Shown: positions 1-12,795, counted from the stretch's first letter. The stretch: 64,000 nucleotides of DNA from Zanthoxylum bungeanum (GCA_019454045.1 SKCR01023791.1:248001-312000); one strand, 5' to 3'. Made by a program: numbers and translations. The notes: a model not told the origin generated them from the letters alone.

Positions 1-2439
1 CACCTCAAGTTCTCCATCTCCATAAAGTAAGAAAGCATCTTTAGTTCGTCTAAGATACTAAAGGATGTTCTTAGCATCAATCTAGTGACCATCACCTGGA
101 TCGGCCTGATAGTGACTCCAGATGCTCAAAGCATATGAGACACCAGGTCGCGTACATGTTTGTCACAGTACGGGTTCTTGGAGAGTGCCAACAACTTTTA
201 GATCTATCCCAGTAGATCCTTATTCCTAGAATAAATGTTGTATCTCCTAAGAATTTCATGGAGAATTTTAATAAAAGCCAAGCTTTCACGATTTTAACAT
301 GGGAATGTCATTTCTAAGAAGCAATACATCATCAGCGTATAGGAAAATCAATGTCAGTGAGCTCCCACTAACCTTCTAATATACACAAGAATCATTTTCG
401 TTTTGAATGAAACCATATACCATTATGATCTCATCAAAATGTTGGTTCCAAGAACGCGATGCTTGCTTCAATCCATAAATGGATTGATTTAACTTGCAAA
501 CCTTGTTTGCATGTTTTGGCACGAAAAAACCGTCAGGTTGTTGTATATAAACATCCTCTAAAAGGTTTCCGTTAAGGAAAGCTGTTTTGACGTCCATCTG
601 CCATATTTCATAATCGAACTATGCAGCTATAGCAAGCATTATTCGAATGGATTTAATCATGGCAACGGGTAAAAGGTTTCGTCGTAATCAACACCATATT
701 GATGACGATACCCTTTCACTACAAGCCTAGCTTTGTACGTTTGTATGTTGCCATCAATGTCTGTCTTCACCATGAAGACTCATTTGCTACCAATAGGTAC
801 AATGCCTTCTGGTACATCCACCAGTGTCCAAACTTGGTTGTAAACATGGAATCCATTTCGGACTTCATGGAATCTTGCCATAAAATAGAGTCGATAGCTT
901 GTATCGCTACCTCATACGTAGCCGGTTCATATTTCTTAATAAGATTAATATCTACATGAGGTGAGATCAGAAACCCATACATCTTAGGTTGTTTTCTGAC
1001 TCTCTCCGTCCTACGCAGTTCTTGTGTAGTAGAAGATTTTGGAACAGTCTCATCCTTGATGAACTGTTCGTGTTCCGTGAGGGGATCGGTGCTAGGACAG
1101 TATCACTCCGATTTTCATCGAGTTCTAATTTCCTCCCACTTACCACTGCATTTAGGAATTCCTCTAAGGAAAACCGCATAGAGAGTAACAAATATTTTGT
1201 TCTCTTATGGGTTGTGGAAATAATATCCATTTGTTTCCCTAGGATAAACAATTACAAATAGGCACTTATCCGATTTGGGTTCTAGTTTGGCTCCATCCAA
1301 ACGTTTAATATATGCCCATCATACGCAAATCTTCAAGAATGAGAAACCCAGTTTCTTTCTTGTCCAATTTCATATGGAGTCTGTCCAACAGACTTTGACG
1401 GAACCTTATTCAAAATAAGTATTGCATTGTTCAATGCGTATCCCCTGAAGAAATTGATAGCTTAGTGCGACTCATTATTGACCTTACCATATCCAATAAA
1501 GTTCGGTTTCTTCGTTCGGACACACCACTCGATTGAGGTGTTTCGGGAGGATTCCACTGTGAAAGAATACCATACTCTTTCAAGTAATCGAGAAACTCAT
1601 TGCTCAATTATTTTCCACCACGGTCCAACCGTGGTGTTTTAATACTTTTTCCGGTCTGTTTTTCTACTTTGTGTCGAAACTCTTTGAATATATCAAAAGT
1701 TTCCGACTTGTGTGTCATAAGATACACATAACCATAATGTGATGCAACGTCCATAAAGGTTACGAAGTATTTATAACCACCTTTAACCTGGCTAGACATG
1801 GGCCCATATACGTCAACATGAACGAGGGTTAACAGTTCGGTTGCACGTACACCTTACCGCTAAAAGGCATTTTAGACAATTTGCCTAATAAATAAGATTC
1901 GCAGACATCATATGAATTAGGATAAAATTCGTCCATGTATCTACTCTTTGAAAGTGTGGATGTACGAGTCTTGTTAATGTGTCCCAAACGACAATGCCAC
2001 AAATAAGTCTCATATGATTTACTCAGTTTGAGCTTTTTTTGTCATGTTATATTTTTGAGATTCGTTTATATTCAAAATATAAATACCATTTTTAACATCT
2101 ACTGTACATATCAAAATGTCATCTTTATATACAAAACACCCAGTTTTCCTGAATACAATGTATACCCGCATCGGGTTACACTAGATACAGAGATGATGTT
2201 CCTAGTCAAACTAGGTACTAAATAACAATCACCTAATGTAATTACATGCCCCAAGGGCAGATACAAAACATAGGTCCCAATGGTCAAAACAGCGACTCTC
2301 GTCATGTTTCCGACTCGTAGGTCAATCTCGTCTGAAGTCAATCTCCTGCTAGTCAGCAGATCCTGCACACCAGTATATATGTGAGTACCATATCCAGAAT
2401 CAAAAATCCAATTTTTAAAACCAGTAGTGGACATGTTAT
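1..2439 (-). pseudogene. Copia pol fragment P1 (RT, integrase, protease), broken
   Basis: Read on the minus strand from 2439 down, this is a Ty1/copia polyprotein in family order: protease (2111-2439, FDSG core in place of the usual DSGA/DTGA), GAG-pre-integrase, integrase core (1608-1799, 'GGYKYFVTF', with RLDRGG where RSDRGGEY is usual; further on, around 1510-1545, the GVSERRNRTLLD glutamate region), linker, then reverse transcriptase (RT). The RT part shows [22 protein letters not shown] and a YADD catalytic box (about 329-350). It is cut into many short frames by frameshifts and stops, so it cannot make a polyprotein. The left edge runs out of the window. The right edge at 2439 abuts the first base of an opposite-strand LTR. 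It is closer to element B (26454-37972) than to the decayed A-type internals. Confidence 0.85.
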
Positions 2440-3350
2440 TATTGGACAATTATGACCCATAGCGTCACTATTTGTACAGATCATGGTTTTTTTGTACAAA
2501 TTAACTATGTGACAAAGGAGATTTCTCTCTTATCATTTGTGATTAGATCACCTAGATGTATAAATGATAGAAGGTCCTTATGATTTGTTCCTAGATTGAG
2601 AATGATATGAGACAGTATCAGTCCACGAAGGATAAATCATTAAATATCCATAGTCAGAGTATTATCGAGATTGGACATCGATAAATACGTAAAAGACTAG
2701 TATTACACTTGTGCGAGTTGTGAGGGTACAACTGCATAGTTCTCATATATTTGGGTATAGGATACTCATGCAAGTGTAATAGGAGGTTGTGTTTTACCGA
2801 TGGTACGGGAAACAGCTTCACTATAGATAGACCCCCTCGGAATTCCATTGGTAGTATGACTATATGTCTATGGAAGTCTGAAATCAGGATAGGTGTATTT
2901 GGTCTTAACCTAAGACTTGCGACAATCAATATACTTTGGTTGCAGTCGTCCAGGGCTTTAACAGGTTCTGTGTATGCCAATGCTGGGTATATTGAGAATC
3001 GTAGTGTGTTGGGTGTGATGTCAAGATGGAAGTGTCACTCCAGTCATATGGAGATGATGGTCACGTAGGATACGGTACTAGTACTCTTAAGTACTGCAGT
3101 CGTCGGGATAAACTGACAAGGTCATATTTATCCGATTATAGAGACTAGTTACCAGACATCCGACATGTGGTTCGTACGGGGCAGACACAATTCCAGCCCC
3201 AGGCCTAGCACGTGATCATCTGATACTGGACAGAAATACACAATACTACGTATACTACGCCTGATATAGATCTTTTATTCCTGTAACGATATTTCCGGAG
3301 AATTGTGTAGGCATGGCGCTTTGCTAGAGGCCAACCTTGTCTTGTAAATC
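2440..3350 (+). repeat. CopA LTR, 5' half, plus orientation
   Basis: Begins TATTGGACAATTATGACCC, one base off the family start TGTTGGACAATT, and follows the LTR for about 910 bases to 'cttgtaaatc', where it switches to the opposite LTR strand. No LTR 3' half, primer site or matching internal region follows, so this is a half-LTR. It pairs as an inverted repeat with the minus-orientation piece at 3351-3532. The short opposing frames inside it recur in all LTR copies and are not taken as genes. Confidence 0.85.
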
Positions 3351-3532
3351 TGTAAATTCGGTCGTCGGACTATCCGAACACGTACGTACCTAGTACTACA
3401 TTTTACCGATTTACCAGACAAGGTTGGCTTCTAGCAAAGCGTCATGCCTACCCAATTCTCCAGAAATATCCTTACAGGAATAAATGATCTATATCAGGTG
3501 TAGTATACGTAGTATTGCGTATGTCGATCCAG
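3351..3532 (-). repeat. CopA LTR middle piece, minus orientation
   Basis: About 180 bases of the LTR middle in inverted orientation (from 'tgtaaattcggtcgtcgg' to 'gtcgatccag'), directly joined to the plus-orientation half-LTR on its left. At 3532 it stops mid-LTR and jumps into a protease fragment. The same start occurs at 4611, so the two inverted junctions descend from one event. Confidence 0.8.
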
Positions 3533-3687
3533 GAAAACAGCGACTCTCGTCATGTTTCCGACTCGTAGGTCGATCTCGTCTGAAGTCAATCTCCTACTAG
3601 TCAGCAGATCCTGCACACCAGTATATATGTGAGTACCATATCTAGAATCAAAAATCCAATTTTTAAAACCAGTAGTGGACATGTTAT
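3533..3687 (-). pseudogene. Copia protease fragment P2
   Basis: About 155 bases equal to the protease N-terminal part of P1 (2287-2439). On the minus strand it reads MSNNNMSTTGFKNWIFDS and the 'DLRVGN' region. Both ends are recombination joins: LTR middle on the left, LTR first base on the right. Its right junction is the same as at 2439/2440 and 7721/7722, so the pol-LTR junction was copied rather than made three times. Confidence 0.8.
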
Positions 3688-4610
3688 TGTTGGACAAATA
3701 TGACCCATAGCGTCACTATTTGTACAGATCATGGTGTTGTTGTACAAATTAACTATGTGACAAAGGAGATTGCTCTCTTATCATTTGTGATTAGATCACC
3801 TAGATGTATAAATGATAGGAGGTCCTTATGATTTGTTCCTGGATTGATAATGATATGAGACAGTATCAGTCCACAAAGGATAAATCATTAAATATCCATA
3901 GTTAGAGTATTATCGAGATTGGACATCGATAAATACGTAAAAGACTAGTATTACACTTGTGCGTGTTGTGAGGGCACAACTGCATAGTTCTCATATATTT
4001 GGGTATAAGATACTCATGCAAGTGTAATAGGAGGTTGTGTTTTACCGATGGTACGGGAAACAGCTTCACTCTGGATAGACCCCCTCGGAATTCCATTGGT
4101 AGTATGACTATATGTCTATGGAAGTCTGAAATCAAGATAGGTGTATTTGGTCTTAACCTAAGACTTGCACCGCTAATACTTGCGACAATCAATATACTTT
4201 GGTTGCAGTCGTCCAGGGCTTTAACAGGTTCTGTGTATGCCATGCTGGGTATATTGAGAATCGTAGTGTGTTGGGTGTGATGTCAAGACGGAAGTGTCAT
4301 TCCAGTCATATGGAGATGGTGGTCACGTAGGATACGGTACTATTACTCTTAAGTACTGCAGTCATCGGGATAAAATGACAAGGTCATGTTTATCCGATTA
4401 TAGAGACTAGTTACCAGACATCCGACATGTGGTTCGTACGGGGCAGACACAATTCCAGCCCTAGGCCTAGCACGTGATCATCTGATACTGGACAGAAATA
4501 CACAATACTACGTATACTACGCCTGATATAGATCCTTTATTCCAGTAAGGATATTTCCGGAGAATTAGGTAGGAATGTCGCTTTGCTAGAGGCCAACCTT
4601 GTCTTGTAAA
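3688..4610 (+). repeat. CopA LTR, 5' half, plus orientation (second copy)
   Basis: Starts TGTTGGACAAATATGACCC and runs to 'cttgtaaatc'. It retains a 15-base stretch ('caccgctaatacttg', about 4169-4183) missing from the copies at 2440 and 7722, which shows those two share a deletion. It forms the left arm of the largest palindrome in the window with 4611-5594. Confidence 0.85.
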
Positions 4611-5594
4611 TCTGTAAATTCGATCGTCGGACTATCTGAACACGTACGTACCTAGTACTACATTTTACCGATTTACAAGACAAGGTTGGCTTCAAGCAAA
4701 GCGCCATGCCTACCCAATTCTCCAGAAATATCCTTACAGGAATAAATGATCTATATCAGGTGTAGTATACGTAGTATTGCGTATGTCGATCCAGTATCGA
4801 ATGATCACGTGCTAGGCCTGGGGCTGGAATTGTGTATGCCCCGTACGAAGCACATGTCGGATGTCTGGAAACTAGTCTCTTTATCGGATAAACATTACAT
4901 TGTCATTTTATCCCGATGACTGCAGTACTTAAGAGTACTTGTACCGTATCCTACGTGACCATCATCTCCATATGACTGGAGTGATATTTCCGTCTTGGCA
5001 TCACACCCAACACACTACGATTCTCAATATACCCAGCATAGGCGTACACAGAACCTATTAAAGCCCTGGACGACCGCAACCAAAGTATATTGATTGTCGT
5101 AAGTATTAGCGGTGCAAGTCTCAGGTTAAGACCAAATACACTTACCCTGATTTCGGACTTCCATAGACACATAGTCATACTACCAATGGAATTCCGAGGG
5201 GGTCTATCCAGAGCGAAGCTGTTTCCCGTACCATTGGTAAAACACAACCTCCTATTACACTTGCATGAGTATCCTATACCCAAATATATGAGAACTATGT
5301 CGTTGTGTCCTCACAACGCGCACAAGTGTAATACTAGTCTTTTACGCATTTATCGATGTCCAATCTCGACAATGCTCTGACTAGGGATATTTAATGATTT
5401 ATTCTTCGTGGACTGATACTGTCTCATATCATTTTCAATCCAGGAACAAATCATAAGGACCTCCTATCATTTATACATCTTGGTGATCTAATCACAAATG
5501 ATAAGAGTGCAATCTCCTTTGTCACATAGTTAATTTGTACAACAACATCATGATCTGTACAAATAGTGACGCTATGGGTCATAATTATCCAATA
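4611..5594 (-). repeat. CopA LTR, 5' half, minus orientation, reaching the true LTR edge
   Basis: Runs from the LTR middle to its outer edge TCCAATA (family TCCAACA). It is followed at once by ATCTCCCACTT, the complement of the polypurine tract, so on the minus strand it is the beginning of a 3' LTR. It pairs with 3688-4610 over roughly 900 bases with a loop of about 60 bases (4612-4669). Confidence 0.85.
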
Positions 5595-5785
5595 ATCTCC
5601 CACTTGGCCTATAGCCAGTCACTCGAGTATCATTTATACATCTAGGTGATCCAATTTTCTTATAAATTGACAAACATGGTCTTTTAAAGTCAGATTCCCA
5701 AAACTGTATTGTTGTCTTTCTTTTTGAAATTATGTACGTAAATTGTGAATCACTCGATGAACATGTCCCAAATCAGCTTTCCTTA
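5595..5785 (-). other. Polypurine tract stub and filler sequence
   Basis: 5595-5605 is the complement of the CopA polypurine tract (AAGTGGGAGAT) and is followed by about 25 bases of internal 3' end. About 25 bases of LTR-like sequence (5630-5655) come next. The remaining ~130 bases match no other part of the window that I can find. This looks like filler DNA at a break-repair junction. Confidence 0.6.
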
Positions 5786-7721
5786 ACGGTGTTTTGGCAC
5801 GAAAAAACCGTCAGGTTGTTGTATATAAACATCCTCTAAAAGGTTTCCGTTAAGGAAAGCTGTTTTGACGTCCATCTGCCATATTTCATAATCGAACTAT
5901 GCAGCTATAGCAAGCATTATTCGAATGGATTTAATCATGGCAACGGGTAAAAGGTTTCGTCGTAATCAACACCATGTTGATGACGATACCCTTTCACTAC
6001 AAGCCTAGCTTTGTACGTTTGTATGTTGCCATCAATGTCTGTCTTCACCATGAAGACTCATTTTCTACCAATAGGTACAATGCCTTCTGGTACATCCACC
6101 AGTGTCCAAACTTGGTTGTAAACATGGAATCCATTTCGGACTTCATGGAATCTTGCCATAAAATAGAGTCGATAGCTTGTATCGCTACCTCATACGTAGC
6201 CGGTTCATATTTCTTAATAAGATTAATAGCTACATGAGGTGAGATCAGAAACCCATACATCTCAGTTTGTTTCTGACTCTCTCCGACCTACGCAGTTCTT
6301 GTGTATTAGAAGATTGTGGAACAGTCTCATCCTTGATGAAGTGTTCGTGTTCCGTGAGGGGATTGGTGCTAGGAACAGTATCACTCCGATTTTCATCGAG
6401 TTCTAATTTCCTCCCACTTACCACTGCATTTAGGAATTCCTCTAAGGAAAACCGCATAGAGAGCAACAAATATTTTGTTCCCTTATGGGTTGTGGAAATA
6501 ATATCCATTTGTTTCCCTAGGATAAACAATTACAAATAGGCACTTATCCGATTTGGGTTCTAGTTTGGCTCCATCCAAACGTTTAATATATGCCCATCAT
6601 ACGCAAATCTTCAAGAATGAGAAACCCAGTTTCTTTCTTGTCCAAATTTCATATGGAGTCTGTCCAACAGACTTTGACGGAACCTTATTCAAAATAAGTA
6701 TTGCATTGTTCAATGCGTATCCCCTGAAGGAAATTGATAGCTTAGTGCGACTCATTATTGACCTTACCATATCCAATAAAGTTCGGTTTCTTCGTTCGGA
6801 CACACCACTCGATTGAGGTGTTTCGGGAGGATTCCACTGTGAAAGAATACCATACTCTTTCAAGTAATCGAGAAACTCATTGCTCAATTATTTTCCACCA
6901 CGGTCCAACCGTGGTGTTTTAATACTTTTTCCGGTCTGTTTTTCTACTTTGTGTCGAAACTCTTTGAATATATCAAAAGTTTCCGACTTGTGTGTCACAA
7001 GATACACATAATCATAATGTGATGCAACATCTATAAAGGTTACGAAGTATTTATAACCACCTTTAACCTGGCTAGACATGGGCCCATATACGTCAACATG
7101 AACGAGGGTTAACAGTTCGGTGGCACGTACACCTTTACCGCTAAAAGGCATTTAGACAATTTGCCTAATAAATAAGATTCGCAGACATCATATGAATTAG
7201 GATAAAATTCGTCCATGTATCTACTCTTCGAAAGTGTGGATGTACGAGTCTTGTTAATGTGTCCCAAACGATAATGCCACAAATAAGTCTCATATGATTT
7301 ACTCAGTTTGAGCTTTTTTTTGTCATGTTATATGTTTGAGATTCGTTTATATTCAAAATATAAATACCATTATTAACATCTACTGTACATATCAAAATGT
7401 CATCTTTATATACAAAACACCCAGTTTTCCTGAATACAAATGTATACCCGCATCGGGTTACACTAGATACAGAGATGATGTTCCTAGTCAAACTAGGTAC
7501 TAAATAACAATCACCTAATGTAATTACATGCCCCAAGGGCAGATACAAAACATAGGTCCCAATGGTCAAAACAGCGACTCTCGTCATGTTTCCGACTCGT
7601 AGGTCAATCTTGTCTGAAGTCAATCTCCTGCTAGTCAGCAGATCCTGCACACCAGTATATATGTGAGTACCATATCCAGAATCAAATATCCAATTTTTAA
7701 AACCAGTAGTGGACATGTTAT
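5786..7721 (-). pseudogene. Copia pol fragment P3 (RT to protease), duplicate of P1
   Basis: Near-identical repeat of 510-2439, offset by about 5.28 kb. It holds the RT N-terminal half, linker, integrase (6597-7151, with 'YGILSQWNPPETPQSSG' and GVSERRNRTLLD) and protease/GAG-pre-integrase (7303-7731 open on the minus strand, longer than in P1 because single-base lesions differ). The RT catalytic box is not included: the copy starts inside RT at the [10 protein letters not shown] region. Independent lesions in P1 and P3 show that both kept decaying after the duplication. Confidence 0.85.
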
Positions 7722-8628
7722 TGTTGGACAATTATGACCCATAGCGTCACTATTTGTACAGATCATGGTTTTGTTGTACAAATTAACTATGTGACAAAGG
7801 AGATTTCTCTCTTATCATTTGTGATTAGATCACCTAGATGTATAAATGATAGAAGGTCCTTATGATTTGTTCCTAGATTGAGAATGATATGAGACAGTAT
7901 CAGTCCACGAAGGATAAATCATTAAATATCCATAGTCAGAGTATTATCGAGATTGGACATCGATAAATACGTAAAAGACTAGTATTACACTTGTGCGAGT
8001 TGTGAGGGCACAACTGCATAGTTCTCATATATTTAGGTATAGGATACTCATGCAAGTGTAATAGGAGGTTGTGTTTTACCGATGGTATGGGAAACAGCTT
8101 CACTCTAGATAGACCCCCTCGGAATTCCATTGGTAGTATGACTATATGTCTATGGAAGTCTGAAATCAGGATAGGTGTATTTGGTCTTAACCTAAGACTT
8201 GCGACAATCAATATACTTTGGTTGCAGTCGTCCAGGGCTTTAACAGGTTCTGTGTATGCCAATGCTGGGTATATTGAGAATCGTAGTGTGTTGGGTGTGA
8301 TGTCAAAACGGAAGTGTCACTCCAGTCATATGGAGATGATGGTCAAGTAGGATACGGTACTAATACTCTTAAGTACTGCAGTCGTCGGGATAAAATGACA
8401 AGGTCATGTTTATCCGATTATAGAGACTAGTTACCAGACATCCGACATGTGGTTCGTACGGGGCAGACACAATTCCAGCCCCAGGCCTAGCACGTGATCA
8501 TCCGATACTGGACAGAAATACACAATACTACGTATACTACGCCTGATATAGATCTTTTATTCCTGTAAGGATATTTCCGGAGAATTGGGTAGGCATGGCG
8601 CTTTGCTATAGGCCAACCTTGTCTTGTA
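7722..8628 (+). repeat. CopA LTR, 5' half, plus orientation (third copy)
   Basis: Starts TGTTGGACAATTATGACCC and ends at 'cttgtaaata', where it switches to the minus-orientation LTR further along than in the other two cases. It shares the 15-base deletion and most variants with 2440-3350, so it is the duplicate of that copy. Confidence 0.85.
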
Positions 8629-9345
8629 AATATATCGGATAAACATTACCTTGTCATTTTATCCCGATGACTGCAGTACTTAAGAGTACTTGTACCGTAT
8701 CCTACGTGACCATCATCTCCATATGACTGGAGTGATATTTCCGTCTTGGCATCACACCCAACACACTACGATTCTCAATATACCCAGCATAGGCGTACAC
8801 AGAACCTATTAAAGCCCTGGACGACCGCAACCAAAGTATATTGATTGTCGTAAGTATTAGCGGTGCAAGTCTCAGGTTAAGACCAAATACACTTACCCTG
8901 ATTTCGGACTTCCATAGACACATAGTCATACTACCAATGGAATTCCGAGGGGGTCTATCCAGAGCGAAGCTGTTTCCCGTACCATCGGTAAAACACAACC
9001 TCCTATTACACTTGCATGAGTATCCTATACCCAAATATATGAGAACTATGTCGTTGTGTCCTCACAACGCGCACAAGTGTAATACTAGTCTTTTACGCAT
9101 TTATCGATGTTCAATCTCGACAATGCTCTGACTAGGGATATTTAATGATTTATCCTTCGTGGACTGATACTGTCTCATATCATTTTCAATCCAGGAACAA
9201 ATCATAAGGACCTCCTATCATTTATACATCTAGGTGATCTAATCACAAATGATAAGAGTGCAATCTCCTTTGTCACATAGTTAATTTGTACAACAACATC
9301 ATGATCTGTACAAATAGTGACGCTACGGGTCATAATTATCCAACA
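8629..9345 (-). repeat. 3' LTR of element A1 (truncated)
   Basis: Minus-orientation LTR piece from 'tatcggataaacattacc' to the outer edge ATCCAACA, followed by the polypurine-tract complement at 9346-9356. It shares the variant 'aacattac' with 4883-4890 where other copies have 'aacatgac', so it is a duplicate of the 4611-5594 copy. It forms a ~700-base inverted repeat with 7722-8422 across a ~210-base loop. Confidence 0.85.
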
Positions 9346-12115
9346 ATCTCCCACTTGGCCTATAGCCAGTCACTCGAGTGTCTTACACCCGAACAATGTA
9401 CGGTTGGCTCAAACTGCTGAGGAAAGGCTTTTGTCAGCGGATTTGCTTGATTATCGTCTGATGTGATTTATATGATCATCATATCGCCACGATGTATGAT
9501 CCGAACGAATCAGATGAATAGTCGAAGTATGTATCTGGACCGTTGATGAGACCATTAATTCTTTAGCCTGTGCTGACGCCTAGCTCAGCAGCTAACAGAA
9601 CTATATCTAATTTAATTAGATTTTGTATCGACCCAAAAGGCTTCTATTGCTACCTCAGCTGCAGCAATAACCCGCATTTGTTATTTATTCAGTAACAGTA
9701 TCTTACTTGGAATATTTCCAGCGCACTATACCGTTATTCAAACTGTATAGTACCGTTTGCGACTTGTAGTCGTTTTATCGGTTTAGGAAACTTGCAGTAG
9801 TGATCCCAGTCACTTCAAGTTCTCATTTTCCATAGTCTAAGAATGTATTCTTAGTTCTCTAAGAAACTAACGGATGTTCTTAACATCAATCCAGTGACTA
9901 TCACATGGATTGGCCTGTTTGTGAATCCATATGCTCAAAGCGTATGAGACACCAGGTCGCGTACATTTTTCAATGTACGAGTTCTCGGAGATTTTTCTCG
10001 AAAGCGAAGCTTTCACCGATTATTATTATGGGAATATCATTTCCAAGAAATGACATATTATCATTATTTATAGGACAGCCACTGTCAGTGCACTACCACT
10101 AACCCTCTTATATACACAAGAATCATTTCGTTTTGAATTAAATCATAAACCATTATAATCACATCAAAAAGACAATTCCAAGAACCTAATGCTTGCTTCA
10201 ATCCAAACATGGATTGAACAACCTGCAAACCTTGTTTGCTTGTTATGGTACGACAAAACCGACAGGATGTTGTAAACATCCTCCTAAAGGTTTACTTTTC
10301 AGGAAAGTGATTTTCCCGTTCAGCTGACATATTTCATAAATGAAATATGCAGCTTTAGCAAGCATTATCCAAATGGATTTACCGTGGCAACAGGTAAAAG
10401 GTTGAATCGTAATCAACACTATGTTGATAACGATACCTTTTTGCTAAAAGCCTAGCTTTATACGTTGGTATGTTGCCATCCATGTATGTCTTCCTTGAAG
10501 ACTAATATAGTACCAATAGGCACAATGCCTTGCGGTACATCAACTAGTATCAAAACATAGTTGATATACATGGAATCCATTTTGGATTCATGGCACTTTG
10601 CCATAATAAGGGAGTCGATACGTTGTATCACTTCCTCATACGTAGTCAGTTGGTATACCTCAAAAAGATTGACATCTTTATAAGGTGAGATCAGAAACCC
10701 AAACCCCAGGTTGTTTTCTGACTCTCTCCAACTTACGCGGTTCTTGTGTATTCGAAGATTAATGGCAATAGTTTCATCCTTGATGAACTATTTTGTGTTC
10801 CATTAAGGATCGATGCCAGAAATAGTATTACTCCGATTTTCATCGAGTTTTACTATCCTCCCACTTACCACTGCATATCGGTATTCCTTTTAGGAAAACT
10901 GCATGGTGAGCAACAATCTAATTATTCTCGGGTGAGATGTATAAGCACTATGCTTATGGTTTCCCTAGGATAACCTACAATTGGCACTTATCCAATTTGG
11001 GTTTTAGTTTGGTATCATCCAAACATATGCCAAACATACCCAAATTATCAGGAATGTGAAACCCGGTTTCTTTCCCGTTCATATCTAATATGATATCTGT
11101 CAAATAGATTTTTATGGAACCTTATTCAAAATAAGTTCTTGCAACTGTTTATGTGTATCCGTTGAAGGAAATGGTAGCTCAGAGCGACTCATGATTAACC
11201 TTATCATGTCTAAAAAATTCGGTTTATCCGTTCGGACACACCGTCAACTTGACGTGTTCCGGGAGGAGTCCTTATTGAAAGTATACTATACTCTTTCGAG
11301 TATATAAGAAACTTATTTCTTAAGTATTTTCCATTACGGTCTCACCGTGATGGTTTAATAATTTAGCCGATCTGTTTGTCTATTTTGTGTCGAAACTATA
11401 AAAGTTTTCGATTTGTGTTCCTCAAAAGAAACACATAACCATAACACGATGCCACATTCGTAAAGGTCACGAAATATTCATATCCACCTCTAGCCTAGCT
11501 AGACATGGGCCCACTTGCTTCACCATGAACTAGGGCTAACAGATCGGTGGCATTTGTACTTTTACCAAGTAAATGTGTTTTAGGCATTTTGCCCAATAAA
11601 CTAGATTCGTAGACTTTATTTGAATGGAATCAAATTAGTCCGAGTACCCACTCTTCAAAAGTGTGGATATACGAGTCTTGTTTAATTGTGTCCCAGACAA
11701 CAATGCCACATATAAGTCTCTTCTGATCAAATCAGTTTGAGCTGTTTGTTTGTCATGTTATATGTTTGAGATTTAGTTAGATTCAAAATATAAATTCTGT
11801 TATTCACATCTAATGTGTTTATCTCAATATCATCTTTATATAATGAAACACTTAAGTGTTCTAGAATATAAAGGTTCACCCGCAGCGGGTTAAACACTGA
11901 TATAAAGATAATGTTTCTAGTCAAACTAGTTACATTATAACAGTATCCTAATTTAAGTACAAACCCGAAGGGTAGTTCCTAAATTAGGTATCTACGGTTA
12001 AAACAGCGACTTCCGTCCCGTTTCCAATTCGCAGATAAATCTCAATTGAAGTCAGTATCCTGCTCATAGCAGATTATGAACATCAGTATATATTTATGTA
12101 CCACATTAAGTATTT
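9346..12115 (-). pseudogene. A1 pol remnant (protease, integrase, RT, RNase H)
   Basis: The order on the minus strand is protease (~11760-12115), GAG-pre-integrase and integrase (~10980-11760), RT (~9850-10700), RNase H and tail (9346-9850). Recognisable protein survives only in scraps such as 'SMFGLKQALGSWN' (about 10190). The RT catalytic box is lost: the codons aligning with Y-V-D-D read from 10080 downward as CTA TAA ATA ATG, a YNND-type core with an added 1-base deletion. A 4-base deletion in the '[11 protein letters not shown]' region (about 10270) is also in A2 and A3. The element cannot encode its own replication proteins. Confidence 0.75.
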
Positions 12116-12795
12116 AAAATCCAATTTCAATACTAATAGTGAACACAATTTGACAAACATATTTGAAGTCAGAGCCTTGCTCGTCTTCAATTCCTTCATG
12201 TATGCTTTGTCCAAACGGCAGTCAAGCTTCAGCGATCCCGTTTGCCACAATTTCGGCAGACATTTTAGGATATGTCATTTATCTTCCCAGAAGATTATAA
12301 TGATTTTGCCTTTGCCCTTTTCCACATTCCAGAAGCCTTTGGCCAAGCCTTGGGTTTCTAGAATATCGAAGTAAAGTGCGCCTTGCGCTACTTGCCATAT
12401 TGCAAACTTTGACTTTGTTTCCTTGAGAATAGTCATTAACTCTCCAAGAGTTATTTATTTCAATTTAATACTTCTAAAATCTAAAGATAGATTTATGAAG
12501 ATACTTCAATTTCATTATCATACTTTAAGGATCTAATCTTTAGTTCTGATTCAGAAATTAAGGAGTGTACTGCGACAAGCTTAATAGATTAAGCACTAAA
12601 GTTATCATCACATGAATCTTCCAAAGATCATGCTCAACTATTTTCTTAACTCCGGGCTTAGGCCTAATATGTTATTTTATCAAATAAAGTAACTTATTAG
12701 TTTCCAGGACCATACTGAAATTTATTCCCAATTTGAAAATTAAACCATTTAAATATATTTTCCCTATGATTATGTTTTAAATGTCAATCTTTCAA
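12116..12795 (-). pseudogene. A1 gag remnant
   Basis: Collinear with the better-preserved gag of element B (37034-37905). The zinc-knuckle area (about 12230-12275) still reads C-x2-C on the minus strand, but the histidine position is changed and a stop follows. The 'TLGELMAML'-type segment is visible at about 12430-12450. Frameshifts elsewhere leave no usable frame. Confidence 0.65.

Noticed and set aside
3902..5380. Overlapping ~95-113 codon frames on both strands, repeated in every CopA LTR (e.g. MGIGYSCKCNRRLCF... and its complement)
   Set aside because: They recur because the LTR recurs. Several copies have frameshifts in the same frame (43440-43560) without sign of selection, and no known domain is recognisable. 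Could be revisited with dN/dS over many LTRs.
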